Assembly: GCF_001598555.1 (NCBI RefSeq)
Contig: NZ_BCZE01000035.1
Location: 1-64,000 of the forward strand
Length of the DNA: 64,000 nucleotides
Direction of reading: 5' to 3'
DNA from: Novosphingobium rosa NBRC 15208
GTDB taxonomy: Bacteria; Pseudomonadota; Alphaproteobacteria; Sphingomonadales; Sphingomonadaceae
Both the position numbers and the translations under genes were made by a program. The notes under the pieces were generated by a model that saw only the letters and a program-made list of their open reading frames with translations, did no database searches and was not told the DNA's origin. Of this stretch, positions 1 through 9,107 are shown piece after piece; positions within the stretch are counted from its first letter, which is position 1; every line of letters begins with the position of its first letter.

Positions 1-306
1 CGAGGTTCATGCTGCGGGGACCAGACGATGGTGGGCAGGGATCGAGGAGTATGCTGGAAAAGGCTGGGCCATGGTCATCCTCGATCGTGTTTTATGGGTT
101 TCTAACACCCGACGGTGCCAATCGTTGCCGTTGCTCTTTGCAAGAGGACAATCATTGCGTCTTGAGTGGACAATGCCTGCCTTCCACGATCGCAAATGAG
201 CCCCGAAGCACCGGCTTGTCAGCGATATCACTCACTTCTTCCCTGTCTGAGATTGCTTGCGGATTGGCGTGGGCGCATTGCTCCTACGCCTGACACGTCC
301 CCTCGA
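1..306. other. No gene supported
   Basis: Only short open frames with non-protein-like composition occur here, on both strands. I recognise no domain, RNA gene or repeat. The stretch lies just beyond the 3' end of the decayed NTF2-like gene and may be part of the same degraded segment. Confidence 0.5.
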
Positions 307-775
307 TCATTTTGCCGGGACACTCGTTGGGATCGGCTAACTCCACGCTTCCACCTTCCATTCAGCTCCGATCTTGGCCAGAACAAAGGAGGTGTAGCCA
401 ATTTCGCGAATGTCGCGGCCCTATTGCTTGTAGCCGTAGATGCTGGGCGCCCGACAGTAAGGGCGGTCACCGCTGAGGATCTATCGACCACCGATGTGAA
501 GGTCACCATGCCATCGGTCTTGCCTGCTGCCGCTTCCGCCTTGCCGACGGCGGCCAGTCAGCGGTCGAAGGCACTGGGCCCGGATCAGGCAAATGGGGAA
601 ACATTGTCGACGATCGTCGGCGCAGCCACATGGTTTGCCCTCACAGACCACTATCGCCATTGTTGAAGCTGTCCATCATGGACTCGATCGGAGCCTCGAC
701 CGAGGCATCGGAGGCAGACACGGCCGGCGCGGAGGCACAGGCTGCGGCGGCAACCACCGCAGACAGCGATTTCAT
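307..775 (-). pseudogene. Decayed exported NTF2/SnoaL-like protein
   Basis: Reading from an ATG at 775 gives a good export signal (MKSLSAVVAAAACASA) and then an NTF2-like first helix (IESMMDSFNNGD). A frame change at about 625-653 follows. The next frame continues with HVAAPTIVDNVSPFA, SGPSAFDR and GKAEAAAGKTDGMVTF, broken by two stops. After a second shift near 480 the reading resumes with APSIYGYKQ, GRDIREIGYTSFVLAKIG and EWKVEAWS. Put together, these pieces follow the order of a nuclear-transport-factor-2-family (SnoaL/ketosteroid-isomerase-like) secreted protein of about 150 residues, as I remember that family from sphingomonads. Three of the internal stops fall where a tryptophan is expected (TGG to TGA or TAG). 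The gene is clearly dead. The exact ligand or function of the ancestor is not known. Confidence 0.72.
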
Positions 776-836
776 GCCAACTCCCCAAAAGAAGCAACGG
801 TTTGAAAACCCATTGACGTGTGCTTGGCGGGGCGTC

Positions 837-3824
837 TTACCCTCTTGCCAAACCTGTCAGGGCCGCTTTCAATTCCTCCTGTCGGAAGGGTTTGATCAAG
901 CGCGGCAGGCTGGCCGGAATTCCCGAATCCTCAGCATAGCCTGACACGACCAGCACCGGCAGGGATGGCATGACCTCACGGATGCGCGCCGCCAGATCCG
1001 TGCCGGTCAGGCCGGGCATCAGATGGTCCGTCAGCAGCATGGCGGGCCTCAGCCCCTCGCTCACCAGCGTCAGGGCTTCCTCGGCGGAGGCGGCCTCGAC
1101 TACCTCATAGCCCAGTTCATCAAGCAGATCGGCGGTGCTGGCGCGCACCATCCAGTCGTCATCGACAAGCAAAATGGTGCCGCTCGCCGCCTCGGTGTTC
1201 TGCGAACTGATCTGCGCCAGCGTGCCAGGCAAGGTTTGCGCGACCGGCAGCCACAGATCGATCCGCGTGCCAAGCCCGAGCCGGCTGGTGATGGTCAAGG
1301 CTCCGCCCAGCTGCAGGGCCAGCCCATGCACCATCGAGAGCCCCAGACCAGTGCCCTTGCCGATGCCCTTGGTGCTGAAGAAGGGATCGACGGCGCGCAG
1401 CCGCGTCGCCTCATCCATGCCGGTGCCGGTGTCCGAGACGCCCAGCTGGATGTAGCGCCCGGCAGCAAGGCGGCTGGCATGATCGGCCCAGATCTCGCAC
1501 ACCTGGGCGGTGATCCCGAGACGCCCACCTTCGGGCATGGCATCGCGCGAGTTGACCGCCAGATTGAGGATGGCCATCTCGATCTGATTGGCATCGGCCA
1601 ATGCCGGGGGCAGGCCGCGCTCGACATCGACCTCGATGCGGATGCGCGGCCCCGATGTGCTGGCGATCAGCTCGGCCATGCCCTCGATGATGCCCGCGAT
1701 ATCGACCGGGGCGGGCTGCAGCGGCTGGCGCCGGGCAAAGGCCAGCAGGCGCTGGACCAGCACCCGGGCCCGCTCGGCGGATTGCAGCGCGGCGCCGATC
1801 TGGCGCTGGGCCTTCTCATCGCCGATGCCGCGCCGCTGCAGCAGATCGAGGCTGCCAATGATTGGGGTGAGCAGATTGTTGAAATCATGCGCCACGCCGC
1901 CGGTCAGCTGGCCCATGGCTTCCAGCTTCTGGCTTTGCCGCAAGGCTTCCTCGGTCTCGGCCAGCCTTGCGGCATCGCGCAGGCGCTGGGTTACATCGAT
2001 GCCATATTGGAAGGCACCGATCACAGCGCCATCCTTGTCGCGCAGCGGGTTGAGGCGCAGTTCGTAATGGTGTTCATCGGGGCCAGGCGTGCCCAACCGC
2101 TCGACCATCGCGAAATCCTCGCCCGACAACGCGCGAGACCAGCGTGCCTGAGCGCTGTGATGATCGGGATCATCGCCCAGATACTCAAGCAGACTCGCCC
2201 CTATCACGGGGCGTTGCCCGGTATTGCGCGCGAAGGCCTCGGCATAGGCGTAGTTGAAGGCCAGAAAGCGGTAATCGCTGTCGAGGGCGTTGATCAACGC
2301 ATCGGAGGTTTCAAAGATGCTGGCCCACAGCCGCCGCTCGGCCAGCGCGGCATCGACCCGTGCCTCCAGCGTTTCATTGAGCAGCCGCAGATCGGCCTCG
2401 GCGCGGCGGCGCTCGGTCACATCGGTGTTGACCGCCACCGCCGCGATCACCTGCCCGTCGATCCTCACCGGCGCGGCGGCAGAGCGCACGATCCGCTCCT
2501 CGCCGCTGATGCGGTGCCGCACAATCACATCGCGGATCACCTTTTCCCCGGCCAATGCGCGGGAAAAGGCCTGATCGGCCACGGCGATCGGCGCGCCGGT
2601 GGCGGCATCGCGGGTCATGATCTCATCGGCCAGCGTGCCCACGTCGCGGTTCAATTCCTCGCGCGTGGCAAAGCCCAGCTGCTCAAGCGCGGGCTGGTTG
2701 GCGATGGTGATCCCCTGCGCCCCGCCGATGTAGACGCCATCCGGCATGCTTTCGAGCACCGCCTGCAACTCGCCCGTCTGGCGCTGCGAGGCGGCGAGCA
2801 GCTGCCGGTATCGCTCCTCGCTTTCGCGCAGCAGGGCGTGGGCGCGGTTGCGCTCCACCGCGTCCCACATCCGCGCGGCGACCTCCTGCGTGAAGACCTC
2901 CTCATGATCCGCCCAGGCACGGATATCCTTGGCATGGACGAAGAGAATGGCGGTCAGCCGCCCATGGCGGATGAGTGGCACATCGATCGTGGCGCGCACG
3001 CCCACGGCGGCAAAGGCCTGCTCCGTGCCGTCGCCACGGGTCAGCGGATCGTCCAGTGCATCGTCGATACGGATCGTTTCGCCCGAGCGCAGCGCTCGAG
3101 CCAGTGCGGTGCCAAAACTGTCGAGCCGCAGTGCTCCGCACAGGCTGGGAAAGGTTCCGTCGGTCCAGTCCCGGTGGATAACCGCAAATGTGTCGGTCTC
3201 ATCCATTTCGGCATAGCCCACACGCTCGACAGCCAGATGCCGGCCGAGCATGCCCGAAGCCTCGGTTATGAAATCGGCTGGATCGGGCAGGGCCCGGCGG
3301 GCTTCGTCCAGCGCAAGTCGCAGCCTCTGGCGTTTGTCTTCCAGAACCCGGTCACTGGTTTCATGGCCCTGGTTGAAAATGCCGGCAACGCTGCCATCCC
3401 CGGCGAAGATTGGCGTGAAGCTGTAGGTCCACCATGTCTCCTCACGGCGGCCATGGCGGATCATGGGCAGCATCTGGTCGAACAGGGAAAGGGACTCGCC
3501 GGTCTCGATCACCTGCTGCATCTGAGGGCCGATGATCGGCCAGATGTCGGCCCAGACTTCCTGTGCGTGGCGGCCCAGTGCCGATGGATGGCGGTCCGCG
3601 ATGATTGTTGACCAGGCATCGTTATAGAGCAGCCGCAGCTCGGCGCCCCAGTAGATCGCGGTCGGGAAGCTGGAGGCGAGGCAAAGCGAGAGCGCCGGGC
3701 GCAGCAGCCCAAGAGCGTTGGCATCTTCCCTCGACCAGTCCAGATCACGGATGGCCTGCGCCATGCCTGTGCCAGCGGGCCGGAAGCCGGAATCGAAAGG
3801 CCCTGCTGGGGCGGCATGGTTCAT
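837..3824 (-). CDS. Hybrid sensor histidine kinase with GAF, PAS and receiver domains
   Basis: A 995-residue cytoplasmic-looking sensor kinase. The order is: N-terminal PAS-like region (about 20-150, beginning with LDWSRED), GAF domain (about 170-320), two PAS domains (about 345-455 and 490-610), HisKA with the phospho-acceptor block GGVAHDFNNLL (about 630), and an HATPase with N box NLAVNSRDAMPEGG, G1 DTGTGMD and G2 GTGLGLSMV. A C-terminal receiver carries VDDD and the acceptor Asp in LLTDHLMPG, with the Lys in IKPF. I see no membrane segment. The open frame extends upstream to 3995, but the leader is arginine/histidine-rich and unlike protein, so I start at the ATG at 3824. No separate output gene adjoins it, so phosphate probably passes to its own receiver and then to an unlinked partner. 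The stimulus is unknown; GAF and PAS suggest a soluble signal. Confidence 0.9.
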   Translation of the reverse strand: MNHAAPAGPFDSGFRPAGTGMAQAIRDLDWSREDANALGLLRPALSLCLASSFPTAIYWGAELRLLYNDAWSTIIADRHPSALGRHAQEVWADIWPIIGPQMQQVIETGESLSLFDQMLPMIRHGRREETWWTYSFTPIFAGDGSVAGIFNQGHETSDRVLEDKRQRLRLALDEARRALPDPADFITEASGMLGRHLAVERVGYAEMDETDTFAVIHRDWTDGTFPSLCGALRLDSFGTALARALRSGETIRIDDALDDPLTRGDGTEQAFAAVGVRATIDVPLIRHGRLTAILFVHAKDIRAWADHEEVFTQEVAARMWDAVERNRAHALLRESEERYRQLLAASQRQTGELQAVLESMPDGVYIGGAQGITIANQPALEQLGFATREELNRDVGTLADEIMTRDAATGAPIAVADQAFSRALAGEKVIRDVIVRHRISGEERIVRSAAAPVRIDGQVIAAVAVNTDVTERRRAEADLRLLNETLEARVDAALAERRLWASIFETSDALINALDSDYRFLAFNYAYAEAFARNTGQRPVIGASLLEYLGDDPDHHSAQARWSRALSGEDFAMVERLGTPGPDEHHYELRLNPLRDKDGAVIGAFQYGIDVTQRLRDAARLAETEEALRQSQKLEAMGQLTGGVAHDFNNLLTPIIGSLDLLQRRGIGDEKAQRQIGAALQSAERARVLVQRLLAFARRQPLQPAPVDIAGIIEGMAELIASTSGPRIRIEVDVERGLPPALADANQIEMAILNLAVNSRDAMPEGGRLGITAQVCEIWADHASRLAAGRYIQLGVSDTGTGMDEATRLRAVDPFFSTKGIGKGTGLGLSMVHGLALQLGGALTITSRLGLGTRIDLWLPVAQTLPGTLAQISSQNTEAASGTILLVDDDWMVRASTADLLDELGYEVVEAASAEEALTLVSEGLRPAMLLTDHLMPGLTGTDLAARIREVMPSLPVLVVSGYAEDSGIPASLPRLIKPFRQEELKAALTGLARG

Positions 3825-3861
3825 AAAATAGGTGGTCTCGTGGTGGGCCTGTAGCGCAAGT

Positions 3862-4065
3862 CTAGACCGCCATGGTACCGAATGCCAGTTGTCCTGCCGC
3901 AAGGCCGAGGATGGACCAGCCAGAGTGTTGCATGAGTGCCGCTTGGCGGGCTCGCTTGAATGTCCAAAAGGCTTGGACAAGTGAGGTCTGGTCAATCGGC
4001 TTTTGCAGGATCACGCTGGGCTGATAGGCCATCAGCGCGTCATCGGGCGTTCCCGTCACGAAGTT
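3862..4065 (-). pseudogene. C-terminal stub of a receiver-domain protein
   Basis: About 67 codons on the minus strand read as the last third of a response-regulator receiver: NFVTGTPDDAL, then SVILQKPIDQTSLVQAF, which contains the conserved Lys-Pro loop, then a short non-conserved tail. The upstream two thirds, with the acidic pocket and acceptor Asp, are missing. At about 4066 the homology stops abruptly where a hydrolase remnant on the opposite strand begins. It lies just upstream of the hybrid kinase gene in the same orientation, so it may have been that kinase's partner. Assignment rests on motif recognition only. Confidence 0.55.
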
Positions 4066-4068
4066 CGT

Positions 4069-4494
4069 GGGGATTGGGCCTACCTCTTCATGGACAGCTT
4101 CGATCGCACGCGGGCGCCAGAGCTGGGCGGCGATCCGGATCGGATCTTTCTCCCCGGGCCCTATCACTTCCTGCCATTCAAGGGGCCGATCGTCGAAACC
4201 GCCTTTGCCGGTGTCGCCGATCCTGTTTCGACTCAACGGGTGCATCATGCGCGGGCCGATGCACCGCCCACCTTTCTTGCCACTGCCGACAAGGACATGC
4301 TCGTTTTGCCGCGCGACGGCGATGCATTGGGGCAGGCCTTGCACGGGCAGGGTGTGGCGGTCGAGCGCAAAAGCTATCCGAACGTTGGCCATACCGGACT
4401 GGTGAAAGCGATTGCAAAACCGCTACGCGGGCACGCCTCTGTTCTAGAGGAGATGGACAATTTTGCCCATAAGGTCACTCGCATCGAAGGTTAG
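4069..4494 (+). pseudogene. C-terminal half of an alpha/beta hydrolase (esterase-like)
   Basis: From about 4069 the plus strand reads as the second half of a small alpha/beta hydrolase of the carboxylesterase/BD-FAE type. It has a FLPGPYHFLPF cap-like block, then ADAPPTFLATADKD, which carries the acidic residue of the triad, then YPNVGHTGLV, which carries the catalytic histidine. The frame runs cleanly to a stop at 4494. The nucleophile elbow (GxSxG) and oxyanion half are absent. The upstream neighbour is an unrelated receiver fragment on the other strand, so the gene is 5' truncated. An ATG at 4003 exists in frame, but the residues before 4069 do not resemble the family. Confidence 0.65.
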
Positions 4495-4624
4495 GTTCGC
4501 CATAGGGCGACATCAATGAGCATTTTCGGCCGATGGCGAGGGGCCGATGTGTGCCGGGATTCTTCGTGAATACAGCATTCAACCGTTTGCTGGTGTGGCT
4601 TGCTGAGGCAGCGGCGCCTCGCCG

Positions 4625-5227
4625 TCACTTATCCATTTTGTCCAGCATCGTGATATGCTGTTGCACCACTGGCACAATCTGCGCGGCGGCGGCCCTCAGC
4701 GCCTCGTTGTTGCCATCCGCAGCATAGGTCTTGTGAAGCATTAGCGCCGAAGCATGCCCATCGCGCTGGGCGTCGAGGTAGATCTTGTCGGCATCCTTGC
4801 CCTTGGCCGCCTTGATCGCATCGAGGCTCTGCTGCTGGGCTGGCTGCAGCCGGGGCGCGTCGACGGCGATATCCGCCGCTTTCGCCGTCTTTTTGAGCAA
4901 GGTGGTCGACGCCTCGTGATCCTTGATCATCATTTGGGCGAAGGCCTTGACCTGAGAGTCCTGTGTGGTCTTGAGGATGGCGCGCGAGCTTTCAATTTCG
5001 AACAGGCCGCCGGCACCGGCCTTGGCCAGATACGTGCCCGGATCCTTGCCAGGGGCGGCATCGGCGTCTTCACCTACGGCTGAGGATGAACTCATAGTCG
5101 GCATGCCGTCTTGGGGGGTGACCGAGGAGGCTTCGGTCGCGCCGCTTGAACTTGCTGACTGATCGGTCGCTTTCTGGCAGGCAGACAAAGCTAGCGCGGG
5201 CAAAACAAGCCAGACGAGATTTTTCAT
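4625..5227 (-). CDS. DUF4142-family lipoprotein
   Basis: A 200-residue protein with a lipoprotein signal. The first 17 residues end in LALSAC, so Cys17 would be lipidated. A serine/alanine-rich linker follows (about 20-60), then a DUF4142 helical domain (about 65-200). This domain is ferritin-like in helix pattern, with EIESSRAIL, FAQMMIKDHEAS and DGHASALMLHKTY. A GGAGAG-type ribosome site precedes the ATG at 5227. Known members are envelope proteins induced under stress; no reaction is established. It stands alone between remnants and intergenic DNA, so the operon context gives no further clue. Family assignment is by motif memory and fairly secure. Confidence 0.85.
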   Translation of the reverse strand: MKNLVWLVLPALALSACQKATDQSASSSGATEASSVTPQDGMPTMSSSSAVGEDADAAPGKDPGTYLAKAGAGGLFEIESSRAILKTTQDSQVKAFAQMMIKDHEASTTLLKKTAKAADIAVDAPRLQPAQQQSLDAIKAAKGKDADKIYLDAQRDGHASALMLHKTYAADGNNEALRAAAAQIVPVVQQHITMLDKMDK

Positions 5228-5513
5228 GACAAAGCTCTCCGTTGAGCAGAATGCTTGTTCAGGGGCTAACGATCGGCATCATGCTTGGGTTCGTGGGCCG
5301 TTGAAGAAGGTGCCTGGTCGGTGCGGCGCCGCTGCGGGAGTGGACATAATAGAACTGAACTGCCCCGTTGCTGTTCGGATTGTGCGGGTAGTTGATGACA
5401 GTACGGTGTGATGCCAGGCCCTACCCATGGCGGCTGCAGCTTTTTGAGTTTCTCGCGGTGAGTGTTTCAAAAATTATCCAATAAAAGCCATGCCTGCTTT
5501 CAACTGGATAAAC

Positions 5514-5879
5514 CTATTTAAGTGACGTCGGCTTTGGGAAGAACACAGGCCGTACATCTTGCTCCTCGCTTTGTTGCTCATAGTCGCGCGACATCTGATG
5601 ATCAGAGAAGTTGCTGCCGTCCGCGAGCATCGCCGTAAAATCGACGCACAAAGCATCGAGGCGATGTTTGAGGTCGTTATTCGACATATCTCCGACCATT
5701 GCCATCGCGCCTTGCGACCACTGGCCCATTCCACCCAGACCGGGATGGTTAAACTGGGCCTGGAGGCCACCTCCTTTTTCAAGGGACTCGAAGAGGATGA
5801 GCGCCGCATCATGATCGATGCCCTGGCGAGCCGCTGCGCCATCGACCGCGGCCATGCCTTTCTCGTTCAAGTCTCGCAT
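5514..5879 (-). CDS. Small conserved protein with GGMGQWS motif
   Basis: A 121-residue protein with the start chosen at 5879, where AGGAG lies 7 bases upstream. An ATG at 5882 is directly adjacent, and the frame upstream of it does not look coding. Residues about 15-75 contain AALILFESLEKGGG, then LGGMGQWSQGAMAMVGDM, then a helical DALC-containing segment. I remember this block from short sphingomonad proteins often labelled SHOCT-domain, but the SHOCT half is not obvious here. The last 40 residues are hydrophilic and low in conservation signals. There is no signal peptide or membrane segment. Function unknown. Confidence 0.6.
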   Translation of the reverse strand: MRDLNEKGMAAVDGAAARQGIDHDAALILFESLEKGGGLQAQFNHPGLGGMGQWSQGAMAMVGDMSNNDLKHRLDALCVDFTAMLADGSNFSDHQMSRDYEQQSEEQDVRPVFFPKPTSLK

Positions 5880-6129
5880 CATCCCGCTCCTCTGCTCCGC
5901 TAAGCGCAGGGCTGTTTTCAAAGAGAAGCGATGATCGACCGCCAGGTTCCTTGCCGAATTTGAGCCCATGCCTTTCACACAAAAACCGGTTTGAGCAGCC
6001 ATAGGTATGCCCCCCGCTCGGGATAGCAAAAGGAAATGGAATCTATGTGTATCATCGAGTTGCTGGTCAAGAGTGTGGCGTTGATGGTCCCGCCTGCGGT
6101 GCGCCACGGATGCGCCGGGATCGACATAG

Positions 6130-6726
6130 CGGCAATGGCCGGTCGATAACCAGCGGGCCTTTTCCGATTGCCGTGACGTGTTGATCTATCAGATCGCGCC
6201 GCTGGAGGCACAGCTCACGCTGGCGCGCACCCGGATTGCCGGTCTTGTGCCCTCAACCAAGGGCAGCGATGGCGATTTCGTGGTCAAGCCCGAAAAGCCG
6301 GAGATGGGCGGATATCAGCTGCCCATCGCGATGGACATCCTGCGCGGCCGCTATCGCGAGGGCTTTTCGCAGGCCCAGCCCATCACGCCCAATGCAGCGC
6401 TGACCTATCGCCTGACGCTGCCCAACGTGAGCCATGTGTTCTTGCCCGGGCACCGGATCATGGTGGAGATCCAGTCCAGCTGGTTTCCGCTGTATGATGG
6501 CAATCCCCAAAGCTTCGTACCCAATGTATTCGACGCCGAGCCAGAGGGTTACCGCAAGGCGACGATCCGCATCTATCACGCGCCGACGCAGGCGAGCGCC
6601 CTTGAACTGCTGGAGCCGTGGCGCAAAGCGTGCAATCTGACCGGGGCCGTCTCGCTGGCCCCGGGAGCCAGCCACTTGCATGGGAACATTAGGTACTATC
6701 GAGCAGCCTGTGCACTCGCCCTATGA
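6130..6726 (+). pseudogene. C-terminal remnant of a CocE/NonD-type hydrolase
   Basis: An open frame beginning just after a TAG at 6127 reads WPVDNQRAFS, then DVLIYQIAPLEAQLTLA, STKGSDGDFVVK, ILRGRYREGF and LPNVSHVFLPGHRIMVEI, ending around IRIYHAPTQAS near 6610. This is the jelly-roll X-Pro dipeptidyl-peptidase C-terminal domain found at the end of CocE/NonD acyl hydrolases and alpha-amino-acid ester hydrolases. The entire catalytic alpha/beta domain (more than 350 residues) is missing, and the last 35 codons do not fit the family. The first in-frame start codon (6178, TTG) falls inside the homologous block. I call it a truncated gene, not an active one. Confidence 0.75.
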
Positions 6727-6746
6727 CAGGTTTGGCGCGCCGTGCG

Positions 6747-6920
6747 TTATCGGGTCTGATTCGCTCGGTTGCCTCCGTGCAAAAGGCGCTTTCTGGCCTC
6801 TTCGGTGTCTTCCCGATCTTTTTCGAGCGCATCGTCAAGTTTGACCCGAACACTCTCGAAGCCGCCACCCGCCGGGCTGCCGGCGGCGGGATGGTCTTCA
6901 TCTTTGCTGTTCTTGCTCAT
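6747..6920 (-). CDS. Small hydrophilic protein, unknown function
   Basis: A 57-residue highly charged protein (MSKNSKDEDHPAAG...) with a predicted helical, Lys/Glu/Asp/Arg-rich second half. The ATG at 6920 has a GAGGAAG ribosome site about 8 bases upstream, which is why I reject longer in-frame starts reaching 7049. There is no membrane segment, cysteine or known motif. It lies close to a second small hydrophilic gene (6982-7176) on the same strand, so the two may be co-transcribed. The composition is like that of small stress-induced proteins, but this is only a resemblance. Confidence 0.55.
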   Translation of the reverse strand: MSKNSKDEDHPAAGSPAGGGFESVRVKLDDALEKDREDTEEARKRLLHGGNRANQTR

Positions 6921-6981
6921 GCTTTCTTCCTCGGATGGATTGCTCTCGGAGCGCGGGAAAGGCAATGGTGAGCCCTCATCG

Positions 6982-7176
6982 TCAGAGCTTGTGCCCCACA
7001 TCGGTATCGGCGGTGTGAGGCGTTGCTTTGGAGGCGCCCAGCTCCCCACGCTTCTTCTCGTCCATACCCGGCTTGTCGCGTTCCTCGGGCAGGGTGGAGG
7101 GCGCGGGCGGGTCCTTGTCGACCATATGTCCCGGGCCGTTGCTCAGTGCCGGGTCCTTGCGGGATTCCTCACTCAT
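6982..7176 (-). CDS. Small hydrophilic protein, unknown function
   Basis: A 64-residue Lys/Glu/Asp/Pro-rich protein (MSEESRKDPALSNGPGH...) that looks intrinsically disordered. An AGGA ribosome site lies about 7 bases before the ATG at 7176; a GTG one codon earlier is also possible. It has no cysteine, signal peptide or hydrophobic stretch. It is the first of two small minus-strand genes of similar character, 61 bases upstream of the next. I do not recognise the family. Confidence 0.5.
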   Translation of the reverse strand: MSEESRKDPALSNGPGHMVDKDPPAPSTLPEERDKPGMDEKKRGELGASKATPHTADTDVGHKL

Positions 7177-7421
7177 CACAGCATCCTTTCACCAGCAGAT
7201 GTTGGAATTGAAAGCCACGGGGACGTCAAAGGGTGCAAGGGATCGGTCGCTCGCTTGCAGAAATGAGGTGAGCGGACTGCAAGGCTCTGATCCGGGTCGG
7301 GGCAGGCTCAAAGGGCGGCCAGGGACCTTTGCCCACCATGCTCCGTTTCGCGAAAGCCAGGGTGTTTGCCGGGCTGCGGTGTGGCGATCGCATTCTCTTG
7401 TCATGACATCGGTCAAAAACC

Positions 7422-8714
7422 ATGGACCACCTTGCGCCCGGACCGCCACCGACTGTCGCTTTCTCACGGTGGATTGCATCCATCAGCGTGACGGCGCTGG
7501 CGACCATCGTGGTGTTTATCGCCTGTCCATCCAAAGCCCTTGCCGATGACGATATGCCACCGCCCGTCTTGACCGCAACCTTTCGCGACACGCTGGATGG
7601 GTGGCTGATCGCCAAGGGAGCGGCTCCCACCAGCGTGGCTATGAACAGGGCGCAACTGGCCGCCACGCTGGCGGGTGACCGGCTGGGTTTGTCCGGGCTG
7701 GCCTTGCACGCGCAGATTTTCAACTATGCCGGCTCGGGTCTCAGCAGCCGGACGGGGGACATCCAGACGGCGGATGCCATCGAGGCCGTGCCCATGACCC
7801 GGCTGTTTGAAGCCTGGATCGAACAGCGCTTCGGTTCGGAGGAGCACAATGTCGCCCTGCGCGCGGGGCTGATGGATGTGAATGCCGACTTCGATTCGAT
7901 CGTGACGGCCAACTGGCTGGTGAACTCATCACAGGGGATCGGTGCCGATATCGCGCGCAGTGGGCTAAACGGGCCCTCGATTTATCCGGTTTCCTCGCTC
8001 GGGTTGCGGGTCAGCTGGACGCCGAACAAGCATTGGACCGGACGCGTCGCTATCCTTGATGGTGTTCCGGGTGATCCAGATCGTCCCCGTGCCTTTGTGG
8101 TGGCCAGGCTGGCGCCCATGGATGGCGCGCTCACCATCGGACAGGTGGATTATCGGTGGTCGGACACGGGGCGGGTGGCCATCGGCCTGTGGCGTTACAG
8201 CCTTTCGCGCCCCACGCTGGATGGTGTGACTGCGCGCCACGATCAGGGTTTCTATATGGAAGCCGAAAGCGCGCTTCCCGGCTCGACGCATTGGACCGGC
8301 TGGCTGCGTTTCGGCAGGGCAGCCGGTTCGATGCAGCAGGTCGATGGCTATTGGGGCGGCGGCGTGACCGGCAAGGGCCTGCTGCCCACGCGCAAGGATG
8401 ATCGGCTCGGCCTGGCGTTTGCCCGAGCCTCGATCAGCCCTCTGGCGATCCGCATAAGTGGTTTGCCGCGCACCGAAACCTCGTTCGAGCTGAGCTACCA
8501 ATACAAACTGAGCGCCCAGCTGGCCCTTCAGCCTGACGCACAATATCTCCATCACCCGGCAGCCGTCGCTCACGCTCCGAACGCTTTGGTCATGGGGCTT
8601 CGCCTGATCCTATCGTTCGGCGGCCCCAAACCGGCACCGGCGACCGATGCGTCGGACACGACCGTGCCTTCCGATGCTCCGGAACCCAAAGCGCCCGACG
8701 GAAAAACGTCCTGA
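7422..8714 (+). CDS. OprB-like carbohydrate-selective porin
   Basis: A 430-residue outer-membrane protein. The first 42 residues form a basic N-terminus, a hydrophobic core (about 16-36) and a likely signal-peptidase site at SKALA. The rest shows the alternating pattern and aromatic girdles of a beta barrel, with OprB-type segments such as GLSGLALHAQIFNYAG, EAWIEQRF and ALRAGLMDVNADFD in the first half. The tail after about 400 is a Pro/Ala/Asp-rich extension, unusual for a barrel whose last strand normally ends in Phe. Here the putative last strand ends near LRLILSFGG. It would allow passive uptake of sugars or other small solutes. No transporter or catabolic gene adjoins it, so the substrate cannot be guessed. 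The gene ends tail-to-tail with a receiver gene. Confidence 0.8.
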   Translation: MDHLAPGPPPTVAFSRWIASISVTALATIVVFIACPSKALADDDMPPPVLTATFRDTLDGWLIAKGAAPTSVAMNRAQLAATLAGDRLGLSGLALHAQIFNYAGSGLSSRTGDIQTADAIEAVPMTRLFEAWIEQRFGSEEHNVALRAGLMDVNADFDSIVTANWLVNSSQGIGADIARSGLNGPSIYPVSSLGLRVSWTPNKHWTGRVAILDGVPGDPDRPRAFVVARLAPMDGALTIGQVDYRWSDTGRVAIGLWRYSLSRPTLDGVTARHDQGFYMEAESALPGSTHWTGWLRFGRAAGSMQQVDGYWGGGVTGKGLLPTRKDDRLGLAFARASISPLAIRISGLPRTETSFELSYQYKLSAQLALQPDAQYLHHPAAVAHAPNALVMGLRLILSFGGPKPAPATDASDTTVPSDAPEPKAPDGKTS

Positions 8715-8738
8715 TAAGACTTGAGAGGCGCTGCGGCG

Positions 8739-9107
8739 TCAGCCGTTGCTCCGCTCGACGCGCGCGAAGGCGCCATCGACGGCTTCCTTGAACGTATCGA
8801 AGAGAAAGGGCTTGGCCACCACGTAGCCATGGGGCGCCGCATGCTTTTCCGGGGCCTTCTCCGGGTCGCCGAGCATGAAGACGGTCGGGATGGTCCGCTT
8901 GGAGCAAATCTCGCGAACCGCATCGATGCCGGATCCCTCTACCAGGCTGTCGTCGGCGGCAATAAAGTCGGGCGGCTGGCGGCTGGCCGAGGCAATAGCC
9001 GTACTCTCGCGGTCCACGATGGCGATAGAGGTGAAGCCAAGTTCCCGCAGATGGTCCTCAACCATCATGGAAATGAGAACGGAATCCTCGATAATGAGCG
9101 CATGCAT
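8739..9107 (-). CDS. Single-domain response regulator
   Basis: A 122-residue receiver without an output domain. It begins MHALIIEDSVLIS, with the acidic pair in IIED. The acceptor Asp is in FIAADDSL, and the Lys loop is in VVAKPF. I start at the ATG at 9107; an ATG/GTG seven codons earlier adds nothing conserved. It is divergent from the HWE kinase gene at 9392, sharing a 284-base intergenic region. Single-domain receivers next to HWE kinases often act as phosphate sinks or relay partners, which fits the location. Its actual partner is not shown by the sequence. Confidence 0.85.
   Translation of the reverse strand: MHALIIEDSVLISMMVEDHLRELGFTSIAIVDRESTAIASASRQPPDFIAADDSLVEGSGIDAVREICSKRTIPTVFMLGDPEKAPEKHAAPHGYVVAKPFLFDTFKEAVDGAFARVERSNG

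Noticed and set aside
1023..3611. 862-codon plus-strand frame opposite the hybrid kinase
   Set aside because: Gly/His/Gln/Arg-rich with no domain; it is the antisense shadow of a gene with clear kinase, GAF, PAS and receiver motifs.
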